Below are positions 33,063 through 43,200 of a stretch of 64,000 nucleotides of DNA, piece by piece. The position numbers and the translations under genes were made by a program. The number at the start of each line of letters is the position of its first letter. Position 1 is the stretch's first letter. The DNA is from JAVDCA01 sp963819385 (GTDB lineage Bacteria; Pseudomonadota; Alphaproteobacteria; Rhizobiales; Xanthobacteraceae): positions 558,001 to 622,000 of the forward strand of contig CAWFVV010000002.1 of NCBI GenBank assembly GCA_963819385.1. Reading direction: 5' to 3'. The notes under the pieces were generated by a model, which saw nothing but the letters and a program-made list of their open reading frames with translations, was not told where the DNA came from and did not search any database.

Positions 33063-34758
33063 AGACTGGGTAAGAATGTTTGCTCACCCGGCGAGACTGG
33101 TGTGGACCTGGATTATCCGGGATTTTAGGGCAAATTGTTCGCCGACGCGCGCGATAGCGGCTTTGAGGCGGTGTAAGGCGACTGCGGCGCGTGGGAGAAG
33201 CCGGAACACGTTTTCGATCAGCCAATGGGCGAAGCGGGCCATAAATCCATCCATGCGCAGAATGGTGAGCATCCGCGTGAGATTGTAACAGAGCGCCATG
33301 AGGCTCCACTCGCCGCGAACCTTGTCGAAGCCGCGCACGAGGAAGTGGCGATAGCCGGCTCGGCATTTGAGCGTGCCGAAGGGATGCTCGGCAAGGGCTG
33401 CGCGGCGTCGCATCAGCGCGCCAGCGTCCTTCATCCGGGCGCGATGGCGTTCCAGGACAGGTTCGTGTTCCCACCGACTGACGGTTCGCGTGGTCGCCTT
33501 TTTGGAGAGGCAGCGTGCGCGCAGCAGGCACCCGTCGCAATCGCCTTTCCGACTGGTGTAGCGCAGTTCGACCCGGCCTCCCGTATTCGTCTTGCGGCCC
33601 CGCGTCGGCCGCAGGAGTGAGCCGGCCGGGCAGCGATAAGCGTCCGCGGTAGCCTCATAGGTGAACTCTTCATGGGTGAAGCGACCTTGCGCCCGCAGCC
33701 GCCCCGTTCGCTTGGGCTGCGGCACATAGGCGATGATGCCGTTCTCCTCGCAGTCCTTCAGGGCGCTCCCGTTGTAATATCCAACGTCGGCGAGCGCCTG
33801 CAGCACCTCGCTCCCGAGTGCCTCCTTGGCGGCCTGTGCCATTGCGTGCAGCTGGCCCGTATCGTTGCCGTCATTGACGACTTCACTCGCCACGATCAGA
33901 GCATGCTTGTTGTCCACCGCGACCTGCACGTTGTAGCCCGCCACCCTCTGGCCGTTCTTGGTCAGAAGCCGGGCGTCCGCATCGGTGCGCGACAATTGCG
34001 TTTCGCCGCTCTCCTCCAGCCGGTCGAGATCGCTCTGCGCCTGCACTCGCTTGGCCATCAGCGCCGCAATCCTTTGCTCAAGATTGCCGCCACCTCCACC
34101 GCCGGCGTCATCATCCGGGCCAGACCGGGCATTCTCAGAGGCATCGTTCGCCTCGACCGCCTTCCCATAGGCTTCGATGTCGCGATCCAGCACCGCAATC
34201 TGCTCGCGCAGCCTCTTGCCGGTCGTGATGCTTCCCTTGCTCGCATCGCCATGGAAGAACGCGCCGTCGATCGCCACCAAAGCCCCGCCCAGAAGGCCCG
34301 CATCGTGCAGCAAAAGCACAAACGCGCGGTTCGCGGCCTTGAGCGCTGCCCAGTTCTCCTGACGGAATTTGGCGATCGTCCGATACGCGGGCCGAAGCCC
34401 CTTGAGCAGCCAAATCAGTTCCAGATTGCGCTGCGCTTCCCGCTCAAGCCGGCGCGACGAGCGAACCTGGTTGATGTAGCCATAAACGTACAGCTTCAAC
34501 AAATCCGCCGGATCGTACGGCGGCTGACCCACTCCGCCGCCAAGCCGATCCGCGTAGCTGAAACCGAGCTTCGCCAAGTCCAGCTTATTGACGAAATGCT
34601 CTATCGCCCGAACCGGATTGTTCCTGTCGACGTAGTCCTCGACCCTCGCCGGCAGGAAGCTCGGTTGCTCACGGCTGACGCCCGACTTCAGTGCGCGATT
34701 CGTCATGCCACGAATCGTACACCAATCAACACATCAAGCTGATATTCTTGCCCACTCG
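33063..34758 (-). mobile_element. IS1182-family insertion sequence
   Basis: 1,696 bp. Imperfect terminal inverted repeats: AGACTGGGTAAGAATGT at the left and, reverse-complemented, CGAGTGGGCAAGAATAT at the right (13 of 17 match). A 3-bp TAG flanks both ends (33060-33062, 34759-34761), consistent with a target duplication. It carries one full-length transposase and sits inside repeat RPT-C. It looks complete and possibly active. Confidence 0.88.
33084..34706 (-). CDS. IS1182-family transposase
   Basis: 540 aa, ATG start. The N-terminal DUF772-like domain reads PYDPADLLKLYVYGYINQVR and SSRRLEREAQRNLELIWLL. The DDE core has VAIDGAFFHGDASKG (Asp near 147), QALADVGYYNG (second Asp) and AEHPFGTLKCRAGYRHFLVRG. 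An acidic/Gly-rich insert (~195-215) and Cys-rich GDCDGCLLRARC, typical of the IS1182 group, are present. It catalyses movement of the surrounding element. No frameshift or stop interrupts it. Confidence 0.95.
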   Translation of the reverse strand: MTNRALKSGVSREQPSFLPARVEDYVDRNNPVRAIEHFVNKLDLAKLGFSYADRLGGGVGQPPYDPADLLKLYVYGYINQVRSSRRLEREAQRNLELIWLLKGLRPAYRTIAKFRQENWAALKAANRAFVLLLHDAGLLGGALVAIDGAFFHGDASKGSITTGKRLREQIAVLDRDIEAYGKAVEANDASENARSGPDDDAGGGGGGNLEQRIAALMAKRVQAQSDLDRLEESGETQLSRTDADARLLTKNGQRVAGYNVQVAVDNKHALIVASEVVNDGNDTGQLHAMAQAAKEALGSEVLQALADVGYYNGSALKDCEENGIIAYVPQPKRTGRLRAQGRFTHEEFTYEATADAYRCPAGSLLRPTRGRKTNTGGRVELRYTSRKGDCDGCLLRARCLSKKATTRTVSRWEHEPVLERHRARMKDAGALMRRRAALAEHPFGTLKCRAGYRHFLVRGFDKVRGEWSLMALCYNLTRMLTILRMDGFMARFAHWLIENVFRLLPRAAVALHRLKAAIARVGEQFALKSRIIQVHTSLAG

Positions 34759-34847
34759 TAGCGAAACCCATCATCTATGCGTCGCCATCAAGGCGATGGG
34801 TTTCGCGGAGCCTGTCCTTGGGCTTGCCGAAGGCAAGACCCGAGGGC

Positions 34848-36206
34848 TCAACCCATCCTACGCTGCACCCAGAACTGATACATCGCGGCAAAGATCGCCG
34901 GATGGGCCAGCTCGAAGCGGTGCCAGCGGTCGAGATCGGTCATCGCCGGATCATCCGGGTTGGCGGCCGCGTAGGCATGCATGACACGGATGTCGAGGTC
35001 GAAGCCGAGAAACGTCAGCTGCTCGGCCGCGATGAACGCGGCGATCTCCGGCAGGTCGTGCTGATATTCCTGCACGTGAAACAGGAGGTCGCGGCAGCCG
35101 CTGGTCGAATAGAAGTCGCCGAGCCGCGTCACCGATTGGCCCGGCGTGCCGTCCGGCCACGCCAGCGCCTCCTGGCGAAAACGGCGGATGTCGTCGACCG
35201 TGCCGCCATATCGGCGCTCCGCGATGTAGGCGCGCGCCGCGTTGATGTCGGCGCGGGCGAGCTGGCTGTAGAGGCCGAGCTGCATCAGCCCGCCGGGCTT
35301 GAGCAGCCCGAGCAGCACGCGCCAGCCGGCTTGCGGATCCGCAAGACACTGCAAGGAGCCCGACGCCTCGATCAGGTCGAAGCGGCGGTCGAGCCCGCCG
35401 AGCGCCAGGATGTCGGCCTGCGCGTATACGATCGGAAGCCCGAGCGCGCGCGTCTTGCGCGCCGCATAGGCGAGGCTCGCGCGGCTCAGGTCGACCGCGA
35501 GCACGCGCGCGCCCGCATAGCGGCGGCAGGTCTCGATCGGATGCGCGCCGGTGCCGCATCCCGCGACCAGGATATCGAGATGCTGCGCGCCGCCGCGCGA
35601 GCGGAACGGCGCCAGCGGAAACTTGCGCCGGATGTCGTCATCGATCGCGACCGGTTTTCCGGCCGGCGCCGTCATGACCCAGCGCGGATAGGGATTCTCT
35701 TCGTACTGCGCCTGCACGGTACGCGACACGCGGTCGTCGATCGGGGTGAGCGCGGGCAACATGGTGCGGATCGCGCGCTCTTCGCGCGGCTCCTGCACCT
35801 GGAGCACGAGCAGGCGTTCGATCGGCGCCGGCCAGGCGCGGCCGGGCAGCGCCTCGGTACCCGCGACGACGTGCAGTGGCCGGTACGCGGCAGTTGCGAT
35901 CAGCCACGCCGGCGGGATGTAGCCGCCGGCGCGGACGCGTTCGCTCAAGTGCGCGGCGATCCGCCCGACCGCAATGCATTCTTCTTCGCTTTGCGCGAAC
36001 GCATACTCGTTGAGGAAGCACTGCTCGGCGAGCGCGCCGAAGAATTCGGTGAGCTCGGCCCCCGCCCCGTTCGTGCCGCACGCCCAGTCGAGCAGCGCGC
36101 GGCGCGCCACCGTGAGCACGCGCTCGAGCTCCGGGTCGCTCACCCGCCCCGCGACCATGAGCTGGCGCAGCAGCGGATCGTCGGCGATCGACGCCAGTCC
36201 GATCAT
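34848..36206 (-). CDS. SAM-dependent methyltransferase, class I
   Basis: 452 aa. The N-terminal ~175 residues are a helical region with YEENPYPRWV near 165. The Rossmann methyltransferase part follows, with motif I LDILVAGCGTGAHPIET, motif II VLAVDLSRASLAYA, and FDLIEASGSLQCLADP as motif IV region. The ATG overlaps the stop of the upstream TPR gene (ATGA). In many relatives the TPR and methyltransferase parts form a single protein, so the two here probably work as one unit on a protein or small-molecule substrate. RPT-C overlaps the end of the gene. Substrate unknown. Confidence 0.85.
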   Translation of the reverse strand: MIGLASIADDPLLRQLMVAGRVSDPELERVLTVARRALLDWACGTNGAGAELTEFFGALAEQCFLNEYAFAQSEEECIAVGRIAAHLSERVRAGGYIPPAWLIATAAYRPLHVVAGTEALPGRAWPAPIERLLVLQVQEPREERAIRTMLPALTPIDDRVSRTVQAQYEENPYPRWVMTAPAGKPVAIDDDIRRKFPLAPFRSRGGAQHLDILVAGCGTGAHPIETCRRYAGARVLAVDLSRASLAYAARKTRALGLPIVYAQADILALGGLDRRFDLIEASGSLQCLADPQAGWRVLLGLLKPGGLMQLGLYSQLARADINAARAYIAERRYGGTVDDIRRFRQEALAWPDGTPGQSVTRLGDFYSTSGCRDLLFHVQEYQHDLPEIAAFIAAEQLTFLGFDLDIRVMHAYAAANPDDPAMTDLDRWHRFELAHPAIFAAMYQFWVQRRMG

Positions 36207-37393
36207 GCGAGCAGTTGCGCCAGATCCGCCATGGTGCCGGCCAGATAGGCCGCATTGGCGAGCGCGATGCAGGCCGCCATCGCCCGCGCGCGCTTGACCA
36301 GCGCGATTCCGGGACCTTCGAGCTCACCGTTGTGCGCCCACCCCTCGGCGAGCGCGCGCAGCACGTAGGCGCGCACGCCCTCGAGCTCCTGTTCCGACAG
36401 CCCGCGCAGGCAGAGGACGAACAGGCTGCGCGTCTCCGCGTTGCCGTCGCGGTCGATCGCCTCGACGAGCAACGCGACGGCCTCGGCGGCATCGCCGTGC
36501 GCGAACAGCACGCGCGCGAGGTGGTGGGTGGCGTCGAGGTCGCCGGGCTTGAGCGCGAGCGCGTGGCGAAAGCATGTCGCGGCCCCGTCGGCATCGCCGG
36601 ACCGCGCGAACGCGAGCCCGAGATTGTTATGCGCCTCGACGAAGCCGGGACGCGCCGCGACGGCGCGCCGATAATGCGCGATCGCTTCCGGCAATGCGCC
36701 GCGCGCCGCCGCGATCACGCCGAGATTGTTGTGCGCCTCCGCGTGGTCCGGCTTGAGCGCGAGCGCGCGGCGGTAGGCTTCCGCCGCCTCGGCGGCGCGG
36801 CCGCGATCGCGCAGCACATTGCCGAGATTGCCCCACGCCTCGGCAAAGCCCGGATGGCCCGTGACCGCCGCGCGGAAATGCGTCTCCGCGTCGGCGAGCC
36901 GCATCAGCCCGGCGAGCATGTTGGCGAGATTGTAGTGGGCGATCGGGGAGCGCGGATCGAATGCGAGCACGCGCTCGTAGCAGGCGGCCGCCTCGACGCG
37001 TTGGCCCTGCTCGGCAAGCACGTTGCCGAGGTTCATGTGCGCCTCGGCGTAATCCGACTTGAGCGCAACGGCCTTGCGGTAGTGCGTCTCCGCCTCGGCC
37101 AGCCGGCGCTCGGCCTGCAGCGCCAGGGCCAGATGATAATGTGCGTCGGGCGCCGCGCGCCGCGCGATCACGCGCGTGAAGACGTCGATCGCGTCGCCGG
37201 GACGCCCGGTCTCGAGCGCCAGGATGCCGAGGAAATAAAGGCTGCTGAGGTGATCGGGATCCGCCGCCAGCATCTGCCGGTAGAGCGCGTGCGCGGCGGC
37301 GAACTGTCCAGCCCGGTGCTGCTGTCGCGCTGTCGTAAAGAGTGCCGCCACCTCAGACGCCAACTGCTCCGGCCTTTTCACTTCACTCTGCAT
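36203..37393 (-). CDS. Tetratricopeptide-repeat protein paired with a methyltransferase
   Basis: 396 aa from MQSEVKRPEQ; a GTG at 37456 would add 21 residues. About eight to nine consecutive 34-residue TPR units run from ~20 to 320 (for example ALYRQMLAADPDHLSSLYFL, AHMNLGNVLAEQGQRVEAAA, AWGNLGNVLRDRGRAAEAAE, AHNNLGVIAAARGALPEAIA). A helical tail of ~75 residues follows. No signal peptide, so it is cytoplasmic. It overlaps the methyltransferase start by 4 bp, so translation is coupled. It likely acts as the substrate-docking half of a TPR-methyltransferase. Confidence 0.88.
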   Translation of the reverse strand: MQSEVKRPEQLASEVAALFTTARQQHRAGQFAAAHALYRQMLAADPDHLSSLYFLGILALETGRPGDAIDVFTRVIARRAAPDAHYHLALALQAERRLAEAETHYRKAVALKSDYAEAHMNLGNVLAEQGQRVEAAACYERVLAFDPRSPIAHYNLANMLAGLMRLADAETHFRAAVTGHPGFAEAWGNLGNVLRDRGRAAEAAEAYRRALALKPDHAEAHNNLGVIAAARGALPEAIAHYRRAVAARPGFVEAHNNLGLAFARSGDADGAATCFRHALALKPGDLDATHHLARVLFAHGDAAEAVALLVEAIDRDGNAETRSLFVLCLRGLSEQELEGVRAYVLRALAEGWAHNGELEGPGIALVKRARAMAACIALANAAYLAGTMADLAQLLA

Positions 37394-37718
37394 CGTGCGC
37401 AACCGACGCCGCTGCCAATCCCCGCGTGACTTAGCGGCGGCGTAGTGATGCGTCACCGGCCGGCCGGCGCCGACGCATCAAAATTTACGCATACCGTCTT
37501 GAATTTAATCCGGATTTTACCGAGAGCTTACGGCGACGTTACGGGGCGCGCCGCCCTGGCCCGCCGGTACCGTCATGCGTGGTCGCGCCGCAGGCGCACC
37601 ACCCGGAAATCGCGGGCCGGGCCATTGCGGGCCGGGGGCGAGTTCCGCCACCATGCGGCACGCTTTGATGCGCCCCCGCGGACGCATCAGAGAACGGGAC
37701 GCGAGGGAGCAGACGAAC
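37394..37718. other. Intergenic region between divergent genes, no gene seen
   Basis: 325 bp upstream of both the TPR gene and the SDR gene. A slightly AT-rich patch at 37480-37530 could hold promoters. I see no repeat unit or RNA here. Confidence 0.45.
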
Positions 37719-38480
37719 ATGAGCGGACAAAAGGTTGCGATCGTCACCGGCGCCGGCACCGGCGTCGGCCGCGCGGCGGCGCTGGCGCTGATGCGGGTGG
37801 GCTATGCGGTGGTGCTCGCAGGAAGGCGCAAGGACAAGCTCGACGAGGTCGCGCAGGAGGGCAAGGCGACCAACGGGCAGAGCCTCGCGGTGGCGACCGA
37901 CGTCGCCGATCCGGCCTCGATCAAGGCGCTGTTCGCCAAGACCAAGGAGGCCTACGGCCGGCTCGACGTGCTGTTCAACAATGCGGGCATCGGCGCGCCC
38001 GCGGTGCCGCTCGAGGACTTGCCGGTCGAGACCTGGAAGAAGGTGGTCGACACCAACCTCACGGGTCCGTTCCTGTGCACGCAGGAAGCCTTCCGCATGA
38101 TGAAGAGCCAGACGCCGCGCGGCGGCCGCATCATCAACAACGGCTCGATCTCGGCGCACACGCCGCGCCCGCTCGCCGCCGCCTATACGTCGACCAAGCA
38201 CGCGATCACCGGATTGACCAAGCAGACCGCGCTCGACGGCCGGCCATACGACATCTGCTGCGGCCAGATCGACATCGGCAATGCCGCGACGCCGCTCACC
38301 GACCGGATGGTGCAGGGCGCCGGCGTGATGCAGCCCGACGGCAGCCTGAAGCAGGAGGCGCGCATGGAGGCCGACCATGTCGGCAACGCCGTCGTCTACA
38401 TGGCGGGCCTGCCGCTCGACACTAATGTGCTGTTCATGACCGTGATGGCGAACCAGATGCCGTTCGTCGGACGCGGATAG
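37719..38480 (+). CDS. Short-chain dehydrogenase/reductase (SDR)
   Basis: 253 aa from MSGQKVAIVT (GGGAG nine bases upstream). The cofactor motif GAGTGVG is at 11-17, the structural NNAG at 87-90, Ser143 in NNGSISAHTP, and the catalytic YTSTK at 156-160, so the classical SDR active site is complete. The Arg-rich AGRRKDK after strand two suggests NADP(H). It carries out oxidation or reduction of an alcohol or ketone. It lies upstream of and co-directional with a Bug receptor, separated by an RPT-B repeat; whether they share a pathway is not clear. Confidence 0.92.
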   Translation: MSGQKVAIVTGAGTGVGRAAALALMRVGYAVVLAGRRKDKLDEVAQEGKATNGQSLAVATDVADPASIKALFAKTKEAYGRLDVLFNNAGIGAPAVPLEDLPVETWKKVVDTNLTGPFLCTQEAFRMMKSQTPRGGRIINNGSISAHTPRPLAAAYTSTKHAITGLTKQTALDGRPYDICCGQIDIGNAATPLTDRMVQGAGVMQPDGSLKQEARMEADHVGNAVVYMAGLPLDTNVLFMTVMANQMPFVGRG

Positions 38481-38500
38481 ATCAATTGCACTGCGGTCGC

Positions 38501-38632
38501 GCTCCCTCTCCCCGCTCTTGCGGGGAGAGGGTTGGGGTGAGGGGCGCTGAATCTCAGCAAGGCACATCATTAGCAGCGACTCGCGGAGAGGCCCCCTCTC
38601 CCCGACCCTCTCCCCGCACGCGGGGAGAGGGA
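38501..38632. repeat. RPT-B palindromic repeat (copy 5)
   Basis: Hairpins CTCCCCGCTCTTGCGGGGAG and CTCCCCGCACGCGGGGAG around the GGTTGGGGTGAGGGGCG arm, preceded by GCACTGCG. It fills the SDR-Bug gap. Confidence 0.85.
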
Positions 38633-38674
38633 GCGCGGGCGCCGAGTCCAAAAAAACACTGCTTGAGGAAACGC

Positions 38675-39643
38675 ATGAAATCACTCGCACGCTGCAGCGT
38701 CGTCGCCGCGCTCATTGCAATCTTCGCCCTCCCCGCCTCTGCCCAGCCCTACCCCGCCCGCAACATCACCTTCGTGGTCGGCTACGCGCCCGGCGGCACC
38801 GGCGACTTCATCGCGCGCCTCGTCGGCAACGAGCTCAGCAAGAAATTCGGCCGCACCGTCGTGGTGGAGAATCGCGGCGGCGCGAGCGGCCTGATCGCGG
38901 CGCAATTCGTCGCGAAGTCGGCGCCGGACGGCTACACCATCCTGGTCGGGCAGACGCCCGAGATCGCCATCAATCCGACGTTCCTCAACAGCGGGCTCGA
39001 CGTCGCGCGCGATCTCGCGCCGGTCGCGCTCGGCGGCGTCGTGCCGCTCGCGCTCGTGGTGCCGAAGGGCGCGCCCTACTCCACGCTTCCGGACATGCTC
39101 ACGGCGGCGCAGACCGCGAAGGGCCTGCTGTTCGCCTCCGCCGGCACCGGCACGCCCGGCCACTTCGCGGGCGAGGTGCTGAAGATGGCGAGCCACGGCA
39201 ACATGACGCATGTCCCCTACAAGGGCGCGGGTCCGGCGCTCGCCGATTTGCTCGGCAGCCACGTCGACTTCTATTTTCCGGGCTTTCCGGCCGCGGTGCC
39301 GTTCGTGAAGACCGGCCAGATGAAGATGCTCGCGGTCTCGACCGCGCGGCGCGCGAGCACGGCGCCCGACGTGCCGACCGTCGCGGAGGCCGCCGGCATC
39401 AAGGATTTCGACTTCAGCCTGTGGGCGGGCTTCTTCGCGCCGCACGGCACGCCACCGGACGTGGTCGCGACGCTCAACAAGGCGATCACCGACGTGCTCG
39501 CGCTGCCCGACATCAAGAAGAAGATGGACGACGCCGGCGCCGACATCGTGCCCATGTCGGTCGATGCATTCAGCGGCTTCATCAAGGCCGAGAGCGACAA
39601 GTACGCCCGCGTCGTGAAGCAGACCGGCATCAAGCCGGAGTGA
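38675..39643 (+). CDS. Tripartite tricarboxylate transporter substrate-binding protein (Bug/TctC family)
   Basis: 322 aa from the ATG at 38675 (GAGGAA six bases upstream). A Sec signal peptide spans residues 1-23 (LARCSVVAALIAIFALPASA). The mature part has YPARNITFVVGYAPGGTGDFIAR, NRGGASGLIAA, VPYKGAGPALADLLGS and LWAGFFAPHGTP, the family hallmarks. Unlike the two Bug proteins on the left it lacks a twin-arginine leader. It is the third orphan Bug receptor in the window. Ligand unknown. Confidence 0.93.
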   Translation: MKSLARCSVVAALIAIFALPASAQPYPARNITFVVGYAPGGTGDFIARLVGNELSKKFGRTVVVENRGGASGLIAAQFVAKSAPDGYTILVGQTPEIAINPTFLNSGLDVARDLAPVALGGVVPLALVVPKGAPYSTLPDMLTAAQTAKGLLFASAGTGTPGHFAGEVLKMASHGNMTHVPYKGAGPALADLLGSHVDFYFPGFPAAVPFVKTGQMKMLAVSTARRASTAPDVPTVAEAAGIKDFDFSLWAGFFAPHGTPPDVVATLNKAITDVLALPDIKKKMDDAGADIVPMSVDAFSGFIKAESDKYARVVKQTGIKPE

Positions 39644-39648
39644 CCAGG

Positions 39649-39742
39649 GTCATTGCGAGGAGCGCGCAGCGCGACGAAGCAATCTCGATCCGCGAATGCA
39701 TGCGCGAGTGAAGCGGGATTGCTTCGCTTCGCTCGCAATGAC
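39649..39742. repeat. RPT-E palindromic repeat (copy 1)
   Basis: GTCATTGCGAGGAGCGCG at the left, GCTTCGCTCGCAATGAC at the right, inner pair GAAGCAATCTCG / CGGGATTGCTTC. It lies between two convergent genes. The other unit is at 54002-54098. Confidence 0.82.
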
Positions 39743-39747
39743 TAGGG

Positions 39748-40122
39748 TCAATCCATCGTCGTCACCTTCACCCGCGTCCCTGCCCTCACGGCGGCCAGCG
39801 CCTTCACGTCGCCGAGCGCCGTCGCAAAGATATTGCACGGGCTCGCGAGCCGCGTCTCGTCGCCCGTGGAGATCGGCGTGCGGCCGAAGCCGATGGCGAT
39901 CGCGGGGCCATCCGGCCAGTAGGCGATCTCGCCCGGCGTCACCACGGCGCGCGCGTCCTTCTCGCGCGCGACCCTGATCGGCACCTCGAAATAGACCTCC
40001 TCGCCCCAGGTCAGCGCCGAGGACGCGACCGGCAGCTTGGCGGCGATCGCCTTGGCGGTCGGCGTGTCGAAGAGCTCGGCATCGAGCGTGAGCGTGCCGA
40101 AATCGAATCTGATCCTTGCCAC
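39748..40122 (-). CDS. Cyclophilin-like fold protein
   Basis: 124 aa, GTG start with GGAGC about 8 bases upstream. The sequence matches the small cyclophilin-like family (DUF3830/TM1367-type): LTLDAELFDTPTAKAIAAKLP, WGEEVYFEVPI, PGEIAYWPDGPAIAIGFGRTPIS. The Arg of true cyclophilins is not evident, so peptidyl-prolyl isomerase activity is doubtful. Genes of this kind often accompany solute-transport genes, here the Bug receptor on the opposite strand. Function unknown. Confidence 0.8.
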   Translation of the reverse strand: MARIRFDFGTLTLDAELFDTPTAKAIAAKLPVASSALTWGEEVYFEVPIRVAREKDARAVVTPGEIAYWPDGPAIAIGFGRTPISTGDETRLASPCNIFATALGDVKALAAVRAGTRVKVTTMD

Positions 40123-40294
40123 GTGCGAGGCTCCCGATGGTCAGAGCACGATCCCGAAAAGTGGATACCGGTTTTCGGAAAAGATCATGCCGAGTGCGTG
40201 CCCGGGATCGTAATTCAATCCATCGGCCATCACCTGCTCCGATCGCGCGGGGCGCCCCGCGCGATGGTAGCCGAAATGCCGACCCGACGCGCCG

Positions 40295-40564
40295 TCAGTG
40301 CAGCCGGAAGACGCCGTCGACCGCGTGGATCTCGGCCGGCTTGATCAGGCGGCTGTGCGCGACCGTGACCGAGTGGAGCGGCCCTTCGAGCTTGGTCGCC
40401 CAGAACTCGAGGAAGCGCTTGAGCACGGGGAATTTCGGGCACAGATCGTAGTCCTGCCAGACATAGGTCTGCAGGAAGCGCGGATGATCGGGTAACCGGT
40501 AGAGAATGTGCGCGGTGGTGAGCCCATAGCCACCGACCTGCTTGAGGAAGTCCTGCGAGGTCAT
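40295..40564 (-). CDS. usg: Usg family protein
   Basis: 89 aa. The family pattern GGYGLTTAHILYRLPDHP, TYVWQDYDLCPKFP, LEFWATKLEGPLHSV and the ending VDGVFRLH is complete. Usg is a small cytoplasmic protein of alphaproteobacteria named after an ORF near tryptophan genes; no trp genes are next to it here. Its role is not known. Confidence 0.92.
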   Translation of the reverse strand: MTSQDFLKQVGGYGLTTAHILYRLPDHPRFLQTYVWQDYDLCPKFPVLKRFLEFWATKLEGPLHSVTVAHSRLIKPAEIHAVDGVFRLH

Positions 40565-40968
40565 TCTGCCCTCCTTGTCCCGTGCGATTCGAAGTGTCGA
40601 TTGCCGGGACGCTTCATTGCAAGCCTAAAACTTAAATAAAGCGTTTAAAATCAAGGCACTAGCAGCAGGCATGACGGACTGCTGACAGCGGCCCTGACGG
40701 GGCTCGGCCCGCACCGGGCAGCGATTCAACCGGAACGGCGCAGCGGCTGTTCCAGGAAAATATCCCTCGCGGCAGCGGGAACCGGCCGCGTTAACCATTT
40801 CGAAAGCTTTGCTGGCACTCCCGAAACGTGAGTGCTAAAAAATTTCCCAAGCCGTCTTGTGGCTTGTTGCGGCGCCACCTATGTGGCGACCAAGCAGTTC
40901 GGCGAGGGGTCTGCCGGCTGCCTTTTTTGCAAATATCCCAGACCGATCAAGTACGTAAGGAGGACCAC
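40565..40968. other. Control region between usg and groES
   Basis: 400 bp between divergent usg and groES. It contains an AT-rich stretch (40620-40660) and the CIRCE element (listed separately) about 130 bp before groES. A short hairpin-forming GGCGCCACC segment lies in the leader near 40870. No additional gene. Confidence 0.6.
40812..40838. promoter_or_regulatory. CIRCE operator (HrcA site)
   Basis: CTGGCACTC, nine-base spacer, GAGTGCTAA. The CIRCE consensus is TTAGCACTC-N9-GAGTGCTAA; the right half is perfect and the left half matches 7 of 9. Located upstream of groES, so the heat-shock repressor HrcA is the expected regulator. hrcA itself is not in the window. Confidence 0.92.
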
Positions 40969-41283
40969 ATGAAGTTCCGCCCGCTTCACGACCGTGTCGT
41001 CGTCAAGCGCATCGACGCCGAGGAGAAGACCGCCGGCGGCATCATCATTCCCGACTCCGCGAAGGAAAAGCCCTCGCAGGGCGAAATCGTGTCGGTCGGC
41101 CCGGGCGGCCGCGACGAGGCCGGCAAGCTGATCCCGATCGACGTCAAGGTCGGCGACCGTGTGCTGTTCGGCAAGTGGTCGGGCACCGAGGTCAAGATCG
41201 ATGGGGTCGATTACCTCATCATGAAAGAGAGCGACATCATGGGCGTGCTGGACGCCGAGGTCGCGAAGAAAAAGGCCGCCTGA
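40969..41283 (+). CDS. groES: GroES co-chaperonin
   Basis: 104 aa, preceded by AGGAGG. Typical GroES: MKFRPLHDRVVVKRIDAEEK, the mobile loop KTAGGIIIPDSAKEKPSQGE that docks on GroEL, and the C-terminal KIDGVDYLIMKESDIMGVL. It caps the GroEL ring and forms the folding chamber. It is followed 44 bp later by groEL1 as a CIRCE-controlled operon. The Lys-rich tail (AKKKAA) is longer than the minimal GroES. Confidence 0.98.
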   Translation: MKFRPLHDRVVVKRIDAEEKTAGGIIIPDSAKEKPSQGEIVSVGPGGRDEAGKLIPIDVKVGDRVLFGKWSGTEVKIDGVDYLIMKESDIMGVLDAEVAKKKAA

Positions 41284-41327
41284 GGCGGTCGACCGAAAAG
41301 CCAAATAGCTACGGAGTTTAAGTCACA

Positions 41328-42959
<1,632 letters not shown>

Positions 42960-42988
42960 TCGGCGCAACACCCGATCGCGAACAACGA

Positions 42989-43017
42989 GGCCCGGGCGAA
43001 AGCCCGGGCCTTTTTTT
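42989..43017 (+). terminator. Rho-independent terminator of groESL
   Basis: Nine-base stem GGCCCGGGC / GCCCGGGCC with a GAAA tetraloop, followed by seven T. About 30 bp after the groEL1 stop. The same stem-loop follows groEL2. Confidence 0.95.
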
Positions 43018-43041
43018 GTCGCGCGCCCGACACAACAAACA

Positions 43042-43168
43042 ACTCCTCATCCCAAGGAGCCGCGCGAAGCGCGGCGTCTCGAAGGATGGGCCGAGAGTGC
43101 AAGCGGCGCCGCATCGGCCGCCCCATGGTTCGAGACGCGCGGCCGTTCGGGCTCGCTCCTCACCATGA
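43042..43168. repeat. RPT-F-like palindromic repeat (diverged)
   Basis: CTCCTCATCCCAAGGAGC at the left and GCTCGCTCCTCACCATGAGG at the right, with inner arms GGCGTCTCGAAG / TTCGAGACGCGC. Related to RPT-F in layout but with different arms. It separates the groEL1 terminator from a convergent small gene. Confidence 0.65.
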
Positions 43169-43200
43169 GGCAGATCAGCGGACGGCGCGACCAGATAGAT

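Larger units (their letters stand above)
33042..34861. repeat. RPT-C palindromic repeat (copy 2), interrupted by an IS
   Basis: Left part 33042-33062 (GTAGGATGGGTTGAGCGTAG) and right part 34759-34861 (TAGCGAAACCCATCATC through CAACCCATCCTAC). Joining them and deleting one TAG restores a unit like the one at 646-730. The right half also contains CCTTGGGCTTGCCGAAGGCA, shared with RPT-G. Confidence 0.85.
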
